Assembly (NCBI RefSeq): GCF_001426585.1
Contig: NZ_LMEI01000013.1
Location: forward strand, 293,099 to 357,098
Source: Streptomyces sp. Root431
Lineage (GTDB): Bacteria > Actinomycetota > Actinomycetes > Streptomycetales > Streptomycetaceae
Length of the DNA stretch: 64,000 nt
Reading direction: 5' to 3'
How positions within the stretch are numbered: the first letter of the stretch is position 1; every line of letters starts with the position of its first letter. Under the pieces are notes generated by a model, which worked only from the letters and a program-made list of their open reading frames with translations, did not search any database and was not told the DNA's origin. Positions 24,811 through 33,350 of the stretch are shown one piece after another. Position numbers and translations under genes: made by a program.

Positions 24811-25533
24811 TCAGCGTCCGCCCCGGCCGCCGATGCGCCACCACTCCTTCCGGTCCGCCCCGTCCGCCTCCTCCGTCGGGTCCGCCCAGAACTCCAGGAG
24901 GTCGCCCGGCGCGAGCCCGAGGGCGCGCTCGATCTCGCCGGGGGTGAGGCCGCGCAGGGAGCCGGAGAGTGATTTGGTCAGGTCGAACCAGTAGCCGCGC
25001 AGCGTCGACTCGCTCACGAACAGCTCCCGCGCGACCTGCGCGTAGCTCAGGCCGCGGGCGCGGCCGTGCAGGATCTGGCGCTGGCGCTCGCTCAGCAGGG
25101 TGATGCAGTCGCGCCGGACGAGCACTTCGAGGATGCCGACGACCGGCTGCGGCACGACGGTCCCGCCGGCGGCGACGTCGAGGAAGAGCTGTTCGGCCCG
25201 GTCGCGCGGGAGAGCCTTGGAGACGATGCCGCTCGCACCGGCCGCGAGGCACGCCGCGAGGACGAACCGGCGTTCCTCCTGGCTGTAGACGCAGACGCGG
25301 TAGCCGTGGCGGGTCAGGGTGCGGATCGCGGCGATGCCCTGGCGGGCGTCGGGCTGCTGTTCGAGGTTGGCGAGGTGCAGGTCGAGCAGGACGACGTCCA
25401 CCGCCGGGGCCCGGCGTACGAGCTCCTCCACGGTCGCGACCGCGGCGACGACGTCGAGACCGGGCATGAGCAGGCCGATCGACTCGCGGATCAGGGAGGC
25501 GTCGTCGACGACCGCCACCGCGGGCGGCCTCAC
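24811..25533 (-). CDS. NarL-type response regulator with atypical HTH
   Basis: 240 residues. The receiver domain has V-V-D-D near the start, phospho-acceptor D51 in L-L-D-L-H-L, and a S-K switch pair near 105 (I-V-S-K-A-L). The output HTH is L-L-S-E-R-Q-R-Q-I-L ... S-Y-A-Q-V-A-R-E-L-F-V-S-E-S-T-L-R, diverged from normal LuxR HTHs and followed by an unusual extra 60-residue tail. Its ATG overlaps the histidine kinase stop codon by 4 bases, so the pair is one two-component system. The kinase is encoded first. Confidence 0.88.
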   Translation of the reverse strand: MRPPAVAVVDDASLIRESIGLLMPGLDVVAAVATVEELVRRAPAVDVVLLDLHLANLEQQPDARQGIAAIRTLTRHGYRVCVYSQEERRFVLAACLAAGASGIVSKALPRDRAEQLFLDVAAGGTVVPQPVVGILEVLVRRDCITLLSERQRQILHGRARGLSYAQVARELFVSESTLRGYWFDLTKSLSGSLRGLTPGEIERALGLAPGDLLEFWADPTEEADGADRKEWWRIGGRGGR

Positions 25534-26777
25534 GGCGCGTCCGCGAAGGCGGCCCGTACGGTCGGAAGCGCCGGCTCCGGAGGCGGCGCCGCCTCCGGCC
25601 CCGGGCGCGACCGGACCGTCACGGTCGTTCCCTCGCCCGCGGCGGACACGATCCCGACGGCGAGTCCCCGCCGCCGCAGCTCGCCGACGACCACCTCGCG
25701 CAGCCCGACCCCGGCGGTCACCGACGCCGGGTCAAAGCCGACGCCGTCGTCGTGCACGGTCAGCGTCCAGCCTCCCTCCCCCGTCCCGTCGAGGTGGACG
25801 ACGACCTCGTGCGCACGGGCGTGCACGCGGACGTTCAGGAGCAGGCTCCCGAGCGCGCGCTCCAGCGCCTCGGCCTGTGCGGCGGGGATCCGCAGGCCGG
25901 TGCCGAGGTCGAGCGAGGCGACGACGTTCAGGTCGGCGAACCGCTCGCAGACCCGCCTGACCACGGGCACGAGCCCGGCCGACGGGCCTTCGCCCTCGGA
26001 GGCGTACGCGTCCCCGCCCCGCAGATAGGAGCGCATCCGCCGCAGCTCCACCTCGGCCTGGCCGACGAGCCGGGCCCGGGAGACGTCGTCCCCCTGCTCG
26101 GTCAGCAGGCGCATGACGGCGACGCCGTTGTGCATCATCACCTGCGCCCGCCGCTCCTCCTCGCGCCGCGCCAGCTCGGCGGCCCGCGCGCGCGAGGCGT
26201 CGGCGTCGCGCGCGATGCGGCGGGTGTACCCGAAGAACATGCGGGCGACCAGCGCGTACACCACATAGGTCAGGACGTTGCCGACGGCCGTCGACGTCAT
26301 CTCGCTCCCGACGTCGCCGCCGAGGTAGACCACGTAGGAGAGGGAGACGGCGAGCAGGCTGGCCGCCCAGACCCCGAGGCCGCGCACCCCGCCGGCGGTG
26401 ATGATGACGGACAGCGCGTACCCCGGCTGGAACGCGGTCCAGGTGCCGAAGCGGTCCCACGGCGCGAGCACCAGGGGACCCAGGACGAGTAAGGCGCAGG
26501 CCAGCCCGAAGTCGAGCACGGAGACGGCCGTGCCCGGCGGCCGGCGGCGCACGAGCGTCACGACGCTCACCGCAACGGCCGCGAGGGCGGCGGCGCCCCA
26601 GCACGCGAGGTAGCCGGCCTCGTGCGACGCCCGCGCCGCCCCGAGCTGCACCGCGGGCACCATCTGCGCGACGGTCCCGAGGCGGACCCCCGCGGTGAAG
26701 TACGAGAAGGCCCGCTCGACGCCCGCCCTCGTCGTGGGCAGCTCCGCGACCCGCCACAGCCCGCTACGGATCCTCAT
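25530..26777 (-). CDS. Sensor histidine kinase of the NarL/DesK type
   Basis: 415 residues. About six to seven membrane helices occupy residues 25-190 with short loops, so sensing is likely within the membrane. A cytoplasmic helical segment rich in R-A-A-E-L-A-R-R-E-E-E-R-R leads to the dimerisation box (M-M-H-N-G-V-A-V-M-R-L-L), whose His is the likely phosphosite though the usual H-D is H-N here. The ATPase domain has L-T-V-H-D-D-G-V-G-F-D and G-L-R-E-V-V. It precedes its response regulator with ATGA overlap. Confidence 0.85.
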   Translation of the reverse strand: MRIRSGLWRVAELPTTRAGVERAFSYFTAGVRLGTVAQMVPAVQLGAARASHEAGYLACWGAAALAAVAVSVVTLVRRRPPGTAVSVLDFGLACALLVLGPLVLAPWDRFGTWTAFQPGYALSVIITAGGVRGLGVWAASLLAVSLSYVVYLGGDVGSEMTSTAVGNVLTYVVYALVARMFFGYTRRIARDADASRARAAELARREEERRAQVMMHNGVAVMRLLTEQGDDVSRARLVGQAEVELRRMRSYLRGGDAYASEGEGPSAGLVPVVRRVCERFADLNVVASLDLGTGLRIPAAQAEALERALGSLLLNVRVHARAHEVVVHLDGTGEGGWTLTVHDDGVGFDPASVTAGVGLREVVVGELRRRGLAVGIVSAAGEGTTVTVRSRPGPEAAPPPEPALPTVRAAFADAP

Positions 26778-26844
26778 CGTCCTCCTCGGCTCCGGGACAG
26801 CCTTCCGGCACGCAACGATGAAGATAGTTGAGCGGCATGGCTAT

Positions 26845-26873
26845 GGGCAGGGCCTCGGAAAGAGGCCCTGCCC
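26845..26873 (-). terminator. Terminator after the M23 hydrolase gene
   Basis: GGGCAGGGCCTC and its perfect complement around GGAAA, 27 bases past the stop codon on the minus strand. Confidence 0.8.
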
Positions 26874-26899
26874 AGGGGAAGTTCGAGGAGGGGGACGGG

Positions 26900-28021
26900 T
26901 CAGACGAGCTTGGCGAGCGCCGCCCAGGTGTAGTCCCCGGGAACGCCGTCGACCGGGCCGCCGTAGCCGCCGAGCTGGGCCATGCGCTGGAGCCCCTTGT
27001 ACGTGTTCGTGCCGGGCGCCCCGTCGATCGGACCGGTGTACCCGAAGCCGGTGAACAGCCTCTGCAGGCCCTTCCACGAGTTGGCGCCGAGGATGCCGTC
27101 GGCGGGGCCGGTGTAGCCGCCGAGCTTGGCGATCCGCTGCATCGCCGCGTACGTGTTCGCCCCCGGCGCGCCGTCGATCGGGCCGGTGTAGCCGAAGCGG
27201 CGGCAGACGGTCTGCACGCCCTTCCAGGAGTTGGTGCCCATCACCCCGTCGGCCGGGCCGCCGTAGCCGCCTTTCGCGGCCATCCGCTGGAGCGCGGAGT
27301 ACGTGCCGCTGCCGGGGGCGCCGTCGATCGGGCCGGTGTAGCCGTAGCCCTTCACGACCTGCTGCACGCCCATCCAGGTGTTCGTACCCGGCACGCCGTC
27401 CAGGGCTCCGGTGTAGCCGCCGGCGCCGGCGATCTTCTGCAGCGTCAGCCCTTCGCCCCCGGAGGAGGGCGGGGGCGTACCGCCACCGGTGACGGAGAGC
27501 GGGTTGACCCTGACGCCGCTCGCGTTGATGACGTGCCAGTGCAGGTGCGGACCGGTCGAGTTGCCGGAGCCGTCGGCCCCGGCCGCCCCTCCGGAGCGCC
27601 CGACGATCGTCCCTGCGGCCACGGAGGCGCCGTTGGCGAGCAGGAACTGCGACAGGTGCATGTACTGGCTGCGGTAGCCCTCTGCGTGGTGGATGGTGAC
27701 GGTGTGGCCGCCGGTGCCGTTGTAGGCGATGTTCTCGATCGTTCCGGCGCCGCAGGCCGGGAGCGACGTCCCCACGGCCATGCCGAAGTCGACGCCGTTG
27801 TGGTTCGGCGGGTCCCACGGGCCGGTGATGGCGTACGCGCCGAACGGGTTGTAGAGGGCGGGGACGGCGTACGCGCTCGTGGGCAGCACGAGCCCGCCGG
27901 CGGCCAGCGCGCCGCCGCCCACCACCGCGCCGCGCAGCAGCGTGCGGCGGCTGATGCCGGTGGGGAAGTGCTGGTCGTCCTGGCCGCCGCCACAACGGTG
28001 CCGTGCCTCGTTCTCGGTCAA
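26900..28021 (-). CDS. Tat-exported M23 peptidase with seven PG-binding-type repeats
   Basis: 373 residues. A twin-arginine signal (S-R-R-T-L-L-R-G, arginines 25-26) is followed by an LytM/M23 zinc endopeptidase domain with H-x-x-x-D at 74-78 (N-H-N-G-V-D-F-G) and H-L-H-W-H at 159-163. From about residue 185 there are seven copies of a roughly 25-residue unit of the form L-Q-x-x-A-x-x-G-G-Y-T-G-P-x-D-G-x-x-G-x-x-(S/T)-(W/Y), alternating G-G-Y and G-Y-G-Y types. It would cleave peptidoglycan cross-bridges outside the cell. Divergent from the two plus-strand genes; the 869-residue lysin there carries the same repeats. Confidence 0.92.
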   Translation of the reverse strand: MTENEARHRCGGGQDDQHFPTGISRRTLLRGAVVGGGALAAGGLVLPTSAYAVPALYNPFGAYAITGPWDPPNHNGVDFGMAVGTSLPACGAGTIENIAYNGTGGHTVTIHHAEGYRSQYMHLSQFLLANGASVAAGTIVGRSGGAAGADGSGNSTGPHLHWHVINASGVRVNPLSVTGGGTPPPSSGGEGLTLQKIAGAGGYTGALDGVPGTNTWMGVQQVVKGYGYTGPIDGAPGSGTYSALQRMAAKGGYGGPADGVMGTNSWKGVQTVCRRFGYTGPIDGAPGANTYAAMQRIAKLGGYTGPADGILGANSWKGLQRLFTGFGYTGPIDGAPGTNTYKGLQRMAQLGGYGGPVDGVPGDYTWAALAKLV

Positions 28022-28100
28022 CGCTTCTCCCTGGCTGTCTCGACTGGCGGGTCATCGCGGGTCATCAAGAGCCCGCTCATCCCATCGGCCCGCCCCGCCA

Positions 28101-28162
28101 CCGACAACCCAACGAAAGCGCGGAGTCGAGGCACGGGTTCCGCGCTTTCGTTGGGTTGTCGG
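28101..28162. repeat. 24-bp perfect inverted repeat in a divergent promoter region
   Basis: Arms 28101-28124 and 28139-28162 are fully complementary, with a 14-base loop. It sits between two divergently transcribed wall-hydrolase units, where a terminator is not expected. It could be a small RNA, a double-sided block or the scar of a mobile element. Confidence 0.75.
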
Positions 28163-28231
28163 CGTCCGGCCCGTGGGGTGGTCTTGTCCGGTCCGTGGTT
28201 CGTCCGGCGGTACGGGATTCCAGGAGGTCAG

Positions 28232-28774
28232 GTGCCCGAGTGGGTTGATGACGGAGGACGGGGGCCGTCCCGGCGGTCCCTCCTGAGGACGGCCGGCGCG
28301 CTGCTGCCGGGGCTGGTCCTGGGGGTGGCCGGTACGGGAGCGGCCGCGGCCGGCACCGCATCGGCGGCGGGCGCCCCCAGGGGGACGTTCTCGTCACCCG
28401 GCTACAGCTGGCCGGCCTCGGGGGCACTGGTCTCCTCCGGCGCCCCGGCCACGGGAGTCGTCTTCGTCCTGACCGCGCCGGACGGCAGGCCGCTGCCCGG
28501 CCGGCGGGTCCGGTTCTCCCTGAGCTCCTTCCACGCCGTCCGTCCCAGCCTCTGGTTCGAGGTGTCCGAGGGCCGGAAGTCCCCTGGCAGGTACGGATAT
28601 CTGGACCTCGACACGGACGCGGAGGGCGCGGTCGCCCTCGCCCCCCGGCTCCGGCACGGCGCCGTCCCGACCGTCGCGGTCCGACCCGTGCTCCGGGCCC
28701 AACTGGTGGGATCGGAAACGATCCTCGCCGCATCCGACCTGTCCGTGGTTCCCGACCCGAGGGGTGCGAGGTGA
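28232..28774 (+). CDS. Tat-exported protein of unknown function
   Basis: 180 residues from GTG at 28232 (AGGAGG five bases upstream). Signal: S-R-R-S-L-L-R-T-A-G-A-L-L-P-G then a Gly/Ala core with a likely cleavage after S-A-A-G-A. The mature part is beta-rich, with F-V-L-T-A-P-D-G-R-P-L-P-G-R-R-V-R-F, resembling an Ig-like or big-domain fold used in surface proteins. No catalytic motif is seen. Its stop codon overlaps the GTG of the lysin gene (GTGA), so the two are coupled; it may help export or anchor the lysin. Confidence 0.8.
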   Translation: MPEWVDDGGRGPSRRSLLRTAGALLPGLVLGVAGTGAAAAGTASAAGAPRGTFSSPGYSWPASGALVSSGAPATGVVFVLTAPDGRPLPGRRVRFSLSSFHAVRPSLWFEVSEGRKSPGRYGYLDLDTDAEGAVALAPRLRHGAVPTVAVRPVLRAQLVGSETILAASDLSVVPDPRGAR

Positions 28775-31380
28775 CGAGAACGGTCGCCGGAGCCGAGCAG
28801 TGGGCTCGCCTGCACGTCACCGACGGTGGTGCCGCGGGCTTCGACAACGGCTCCGACTGGGCCGACATGTGCCAGTCGTTGATGTTCCGGGCGTGCGACC
28901 TGAGCAGCTCGCGGGGCACGGCGTACGACGCGTGGGAGGCCTCGGGCGAGGGGCATCCGGACTACTCGGCGGCGCCCCGCGGGGCCTTCCACTGGTGGGC
29001 CAACGCCGTACGGCTCACGCCCGGCCACGTCGCCCTGGACCTCGACGGCGGCGGCACCCGCTGCCTGATGGCGACGGGCCACCTGTCGGGCGGGGAGGAC
29101 TTCGCCCCCGGCGGCTACCGCATCGGAACGCAGTCCGTCGCCCGGTACGACTCCCTCTCCGGCCTCGTCTACCTGGGCTGGACCCTGGACAATGTGGGTG
29201 CGCGGATGGCCGACGTGGGCGCCCCGGGCCCCGGCGGCAGCACGTACGTCCTGACCGCCGACGACCAGCGGGTCCTGCAGACGCTCGCGCAGCGCGGCGG
29301 CTACACGGGCCCGGTCGACGGCGCGATCGGCGTGAACGGCTGGCAGTGCGTGCAGACCGCGGTCCGCGGCTACGGCTACGCGGGCCCGGCCGACGGCGTG
29401 CCCGGCACCGAGACGTACAAGGCCCTGCAGGCGCTGGCCCGGGACGGCGGCTACACCGGCCCGATCGACGGCGTCCTCGGCCCGAACACGATCCGCGGCG
29501 TGTCGGGCTGGCTGTCCGCGCACCCGCCGTCCACGACACCGGCGCCGGGCCCCGCCCCCACCCCCTCGCCCACCGAAGCGGTGTACGGGATCGATGTCGG
29601 CACCAGCCAGGCCGACCTGGACTTCCTGGCCGCGCGCAGCGCCGGATTCCGGTTCTGCGTCGTGAAGGCGGGCGGCTCCAACGACGGCACCCATCTGCCC
29701 TACACCTCGCCGCACTACGTCCGGCAGGTCGACGAGGCGCGGGCCGCCGGGTTCCTGGTCGGCCACTACTGGATGACGGGCTGGGGAGCGGCCGCCACCG
29801 ACGCCGAGTACTTCCTCGCCCATCTGCGTGACCACCGCCCCGGCGAGCCGCTGATGGTCGACGTCGAGGGCGTCGACCAGAGCCCGGTGTGGACGGACGC
29901 GCAGACGGCGGAGTTCATCGGCATCGTGAAGGCCCGCCTGGGCACGACCCCGTTCCTCTACACGTACTCCTCCCTGCTCACGTCCCGGTCCTGGCCGCAG
30001 ACGCGGGCGACGGGCGCGAAGCTGTGGATCGCGGACTACGGCGCTCCGGCCGGCAGCCCGCGGATCGGCACCGCGTATCCGGACTGGGCGATCCACCAGT
30101 TCAGTGACACGGGCTCGGTCAAGGGCGTCGCGGTCGACCTGAACCAGGCGAGGCCGGACGCCTTCGGTTCGGCAGTCCTGCCGCCCCCGGGCCCGAACCC
30201 GCTCCCCGACCCGGCGCCGGACATCCCGCTGGCCGACGGCGTCACCCTCCAGCGGATCGCCCAGCTCGGCGGCTACACGGGCCCGCTCGACGGCGTCCTG
30301 GGCACCTTGTCGTGGAAGGGCGTCCAGACCTTCCTCACCCAGCTGGGCCTGTACGGCGGCCCGGTCGACGGCGCCCCCGGCCCGAACACGTACAAGGGAC
30401 TGCAGACCCTGGCCCAGCGCGGCGGGTACACGGGCCCGGTCGACGGGATCATGGGCCCGAACACGTACGCCGGGCTGCGCGGCTATCTCGCGCAGGCGGG
30501 CGGTACGGGGCCGGTGACGCTGTCGACGGCCGACGCGAAGACGCTCCAGGAGCTGGCCCGGCGCGGCGGCTACACGGGCCCGGTGGACGGCGTCCTCGGC
30601 CCTCTGTCGTGGAAGGGCGTCCAGACGGTCCTGGCCCAGGGCTACTCCACGGGCCCCATCGACGGCACGCCGGCCCCGGAGACGTACCAGGGTCTCCAGC
30701 GGCTGGCCGCCGACTACGGCTACACCGGTCCGATCGACGGCGTCCCCGGCCCGTACACCTTCGCGGCCGTCCGCACCTACCTGAGCGTGACGGGCACGGG
30801 CCCCGGCCCGGTCTCGACGGCCGACGGAACGACCCTGCAGAAGATCGCCAAGGCGGGCGGCTACACGGGCCCGCTCGACGGGGTACCGGGGACGAGCAGC
30901 TGGAAGGGCGTCCAGACCGTCCTGCGCGGCTACGGCTACACGGGCCCGCTGGACGGGGCGCCCGGCACGGCGACGTACAAGGGACTGCAGACCCTGGCGA
31001 CGGCGGGCGGCTACACGGGCCCGATCGACGGCGCCATGGGCACGAACTCGTGGAAGGGCGTCCAGACGGTGATGCGGCGCTTCGGCTACACGGGTCCGAT
31101 CGACGGCGCGCCGGGGACGCACACGTACGCGGCGATGCAGCGGATGGCCGCGCTCGGCGGCTACACGGGCCCGGCCGACGGGGTCCTCGGCTCGTACAGC
31201 TGGGGCGGGATCCAGGCCTGCCTGCGCGGCTGGGGTTACTCCGGCCTGATCGACGGCGCTCCCGGCACGGCGACCTACGTGGCGCTCCAGCGACTGGCCC
31301 AGACCGGCGGCTACGCGGGGCCGCTCGACGGGGTGCCGGGGGCGAACACGTACAAGGCACTGAACAACCTGGTCACCTGA
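28771..31380 (+). CDS. Multidomain lysin: CHAP/NlpC-like domain, GH25-like domain and 16 PG-binding-type repeats
   Basis: 869 residues. Residues 1-150 resemble the cysteine endopeptidase domain of actinophage endolysins (Cys in W-A-D-M-C-Q-S-L, His in T-P-G-H-V-A-L-D-L). Three repeat units follow, then a GH25-like muramidase domain (Y-G-I-D-V-G-T-S-Q, H-Y-W-M-T-G-W, M-V-D-V-E-G) at about 270-470, then 13 more repeats of the G-G-Y-T-G-P-x-D-G kind to the end. No signal peptide is visible, unlike the neighbouring Tat proteins, so release may be by lysis, by a partner or by non-classical export. The repeat array matches that of the divergent M23 protein. Phage-like architecture without other phage genes. 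Confidence 0.88.
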   Translation: MTRTVAGAEQWARLHVTDGGAAGFDNGSDWADMCQSLMFRACDLSSSRGTAYDAWEASGEGHPDYSAAPRGAFHWWANAVRLTPGHVALDLDGGGTRCLMATGHLSGGEDFAPGGYRIGTQSVARYDSLSGLVYLGWTLDNVGARMADVGAPGPGGSTYVLTADDQRVLQTLAQRGGYTGPVDGAIGVNGWQCVQTAVRGYGYAGPADGVPGTETYKALQALARDGGYTGPIDGVLGPNTIRGVSGWLSAHPPSTTPAPGPAPTPSPTEAVYGIDVGTSQADLDFLAARSAGFRFCVVKAGGSNDGTHLPYTSPHYVRQVDEARAAGFLVGHYWMTGWGAAATDAEYFLAHLRDHRPGEPLMVDVEGVDQSPVWTDAQTAEFIGIVKARLGTTPFLYTYSSLLTSRSWPQTRATGAKLWIADYGAPAGSPRIGTAYPDWAIHQFSDTGSVKGVAVDLNQARPDAFGSAVLPPPGPNPLPDPAPDIPLADGVTLQRIAQLGGYTGPLDGVLGTLSWKGVQTFLTQLGLYGGPVDGAPGPNTYKGLQTLAQRGGYTGPVDGIMGPNTYAGLRGYLAQAGGTGPVTLSTADAKTLQELARRGGYTGPVDGVLGPLSWKGVQTVLAQGYSTGPIDGTPAPETYQGLQRLAADYGYTGPIDGVPGPYTFAAVRTYLSVTGTGPGPVSTADGTTLQKIAKAGGYTGPLDGVPGTSSWKGVQTVLRGYGYTGPLDGAPGTATYKGLQTLATAGGYTGPIDGAMGTNSWKGVQTVMRRFGYTGPIDGAPGTHTYAAMQRMAALGGYTGPADGVLGSYSWGGIQACLRGWGYSGLIDGAPGTATYVALQRLAQTGGYAGPLDGVPGANTYKALNNLVT

Positions 31381-31403
31381 GCCGACGGCTCAGGTGACCA
31401 GGT
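31367..31403. terminator. Perfect terminator overlapping the lysin gene end
   Basis: ACCTGGTCACCTGAGCC and its complement around GAC. The 5' arm includes the last codons and TGA of the lysin gene. It can also end the convergent phosphoribosyltransferase operon. Confidence 0.88.
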
Positions 31404-31426
31404 CGGAGGGCGGAGGGCGGAGGGGC

Positions 31427-31924
31427 TCAGGCGTCGAGAACCTGGCCCTCGCGCTTCACGACGGGCGGCTCGACCGACCAGGGGAAGTTGATCCACTCGT
31501 CGGTCTTCTTCCACACGTACTCGCACTTCACGAGCGAGTGCGACTTCTCGTAGATGACGGCCGAACGGACCTCGGCGACGTGGTCGACGCAGAAGTCGTG
31601 GACGAGCTTGAGCGTCTTGCCGGTGTCGGCGACGTCGTCGGTGATCAGCACCTTCTTGTCGCTGAAGTCGATCGCGTCGGGCACGGGCGCCAGCATGACC
31701 GGCATCTCCAGGGTGGTGCCCACCCCGGTGTAGAACTCCACGTTCACGAGGTGGATGTTCTTGCAGTCGAGGGCGTAGGCCAGACCGCCGGCGACGAAGA
31801 CACCGCCGCGGGCGATGGAGAGCACGATGTCCGGCTCGTAGCCGTCGTCGGCGATGGTCTGCGCCAGCTCGCGGACGGCGGTGCCGAAGCCTTCGTACGT
31901 CAGGTTCTCGCGTACTTCACTCAT
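31427..31924 (-). CDS. Purine-type phosphoribosyltransferase
   Basis: 165 residues of the type I PRTase fold. The PRPP loop is V-L-I-T-D-D-V-A-D-T-G-K-T near residue 93, and I-V-L-S-I-A-R-G-G-V-F is the pyrophosphate-binding segment near 34. The short length and W-I-N-F-P-W-S near the end match the xanthine/hypoxanthine-guanine salvage group of actinobacteria (Gpt-like). It would make nucleoside monophosphate from a free base and PRPP. Thirteen bases downstream of dcd on the same strand, so the two nucleotide-metabolism genes are one operon. Confidence 0.9.
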   Translation of the reverse strand: MSEVRENLTYEGFGTAVRELAQTIADDGYEPDIVLSIARGGVFVAGGLAYALDCKNIHLVNVEFYTGVGTTLEMPVMLAPVPDAIDFSDKKVLITDDVADTGKTLKLVHDFCVDHVAEVRSAVIYEKSHSLVKCEYVWKKTDEWINFPWSVEPPVVKREGQVLDA

Positions 31925-31937
31925 GCCGGCTACCGCC

Positions 31938-32513
31938 TCACACCTGGGTCCGATGGAAGTTCATGAAGGAGCGGGAGGCCGTCGGCCCCCGCTGGCCCTG
32001 GTACCGCGAGCCGTACCGCTCGCTCCCGTACGGGAACTCGGCGGGGGAGCTCAGCCGGAACATGCAGAGCTGGCCGATCTTCATGCCGGGCCACAGCTTG
32101 ATCGGCAGGGTGGCGAGGTTCGACAGCTCCAGGGTCACGTGCCCGGAGAAACCGGGGTCGATGAACCCGGCGGTCGAGTGGGTGACGAGCCCGAGCCGCC
32201 CGAGGGAGCTCTTCCCCTCCAGACGCGACGCGATGTCGTCCGGGAGGCTGATGACCTCGTAGGTCGAGGCGAGCACGAACTCGCCCGGGTGGAGGATGAA
32301 CGCCTCGTCACCCTCCGGCTCGACCTCACGGGTCAGGTCGAGCTGCTCGACGGCGGGGTCGATGTGGGGGTAGCGGTGGTTCTCGAACACCCGGAAGAAG
32401 CGGTCAAGCCTCACGTCGATGCTCGAGGGCTGCACCATGGATTCGTCGTACGGGTCGATGCGCACCCGTCCGGCGTCGATCTCGGCCCGGATGTCCTTGT
32501 CTGAGAGAAGCAC
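31938..32513 (-). CDS. dcd: dCTP deaminase
   Basis: 191 residues. Converts dCTP to dUTP (or, in bifunctional forms, to dUMP) for thymidylate synthesis. Motifs: starts MLLSDKDIRAEIDAGRVRID, V-Q-P-S-S-I-D-V-R-L-D, the catalytic L-E-G-K-S-S-L-G-R-L-G-L, and T-A-G-F-I-D-P-G-F-S-G-H-V-T-L-E-L with Y-x-G-Q-x-G-P-T near the end. Full family length. First gene of the short operon with the phosphoribosyltransferase. Confidence 0.97.
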   Translation of the reverse strand: MLLSDKDIRAEIDAGRVRIDPYDESMVQPSSIDVRLDRFFRVFENHRYPHIDPAVEQLDLTREVEPEGDEAFILHPGEFVLASTYEVISLPDDIASRLEGKSSLGRLGLVTHSTAGFIDPGFSGHVTLELSNLATLPIKLWPGMKIGQLCMFRLSSPAEFPYGSERYGSRYQGQRGPTASRSFMNFHRTQV

Positions 32514-32614
32514 GCCCCCACGATACGCAGAGGGCGCGGACCTGCCCCAATCGGCAGGGTCACGCGCCCCGGGCCCCTCGGCCCCCCGGGCCCCTCGGGC
32601 CCCTCGGCCCCTCC

Positions 32615-32680
32615 CGGCTCAGCGGTCGGGCTCAGCGGTCCGGATCAGCGGTCCGGCTCAGTGGTCCGGCTCAGCGCTGT
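32615..32680. repeat. 13-bp tandem repeats (GGCTCAGCGGTCC)
   Basis: About five imperfect copies between dcd and the zinc-ribbon gene, overlapping that gene's stop codon. Preceded by GGCCCCTCG-type low complexity from 32568. Confidence 0.8.
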
Positions 32681-32844
32681 CCGAGCACCACGGGCACCGC
32701 GTGCCGCAACCGCGCACACCGCGGACACCGAATGAGCCGCCCGGGCCCGATCCGCCCGGCCCCGAGCTGCTGAAGCGGAAACGAGGCGGTACTGAACACG
32801 TGCCCCTCGGCACAGCGGACGACGGTGCGCTCCATGGAACCCAT
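32671..32844 (-). CDS. Small zinc-ribbon-like protein
   Basis: 57 residues (M-G-S-M-E-R-T-V-V-R-C-A-E-G-H-V-F-S-T). C-A-E-G-H plus C-P-R-C make a plausible Cys/His zinc site. A hydrophobic-basic middle (L-Q-Q-L-G-A-G-R-I-G-P-G-R-L-I-R) links them. AAGGGA lies 6 bases before the chosen ATG. Similar short proteins are common in streptomycetes, without known function. Its 3' end runs into the 13-bp repeats. Confidence 0.68.
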   Translation of the reverse strand: MGSMERTVVRCAEGHVFSTASFPLQQLGAGRIGPGRLIRCPRCARLRHAVPVVLGQR

Positions 32845-33007
32845 CAAGTCCCTTCCCCTACACATGCGGTGGACGAGACAGCCACATTAGGGGATCAACA
32901 GGACACCCTCCAGGCGGCGCTCCGCACACGCGGAGGCGTGAGCTTCGCCGCAAGTGGCGCATGGGGTACAGTGTGCAACGATGCGGCACCGTTCATACGG
33001 CCGCTGT

Positions 33008-33078
33008 GCGGATGTAGTTTAATGGTAGAACATGAGCTTCCCAAGCTTATAGCGCGGGTTCGATTCCCGTCATCCGCT
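33008..33078 (+). tRNA. tRNA-Gly (CCC anticodon)
   Basis: A 71-base cloverleaf: acceptor GCGGATG with CATCCGC, D-arm GTTTAATGGTAGAAC, anticodon stem TGAGC/GCTTA with loop TTCCCAA (anticodon 33040-33042), T-loop TTCGATT and discriminator T. CCA is not encoded. It reads GGG codons. The 3' half is a common integrase target, and the gene neighbourhood changes from core to accessory to its right. Confidence 0.95.
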
Positions 33079-33085
33079 CTTCTTA

Positions 33086-33116
33086 CGAAGCCCCAGGTCA
33101 GCGACCTGGGGCTTCG
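33086..33116 (+). terminator. tRNA-Gly terminator
   Basis: CGAAGCCCCAGGTC and its perfect complement around AGC, 7 bases past the tRNA. Related sequence recurs at about 43490 and 45098. Confidence 0.9.
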
Positions 33117-33350
33117 TCGTTGTCGGCCCTTGCGAGGGGGACCGCCGGAGGGCGCCAGGCGAAGGCGGGGAGGGCGAGCCCGAGGGTGCCCCAGTCGTGC
33201 CCTTCAAGCCGGTGAACAGCGGTCACCACGGGTTCTCAGGGCCTGACGCATCGGCGCCTCGGCCGGGGTCGCGGACGGCGACTTCGACGACCGGACCGCT
33301 GAACCGGCCGCGATCGACCTCATTGCGCGGGATTACGGCGGGCACGGAGA

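Noticed and set aside
28771..31380. Prophage
   Set aside because: The lysin has phage-like architecture, but no integrase, terminase, capsid or holin genes are present in the window.
32568..32680. Possible CRISPR or operator array
   Set aside because: 13-bp units without spacers and grading into GC-rich low complexity. Simple repeat.
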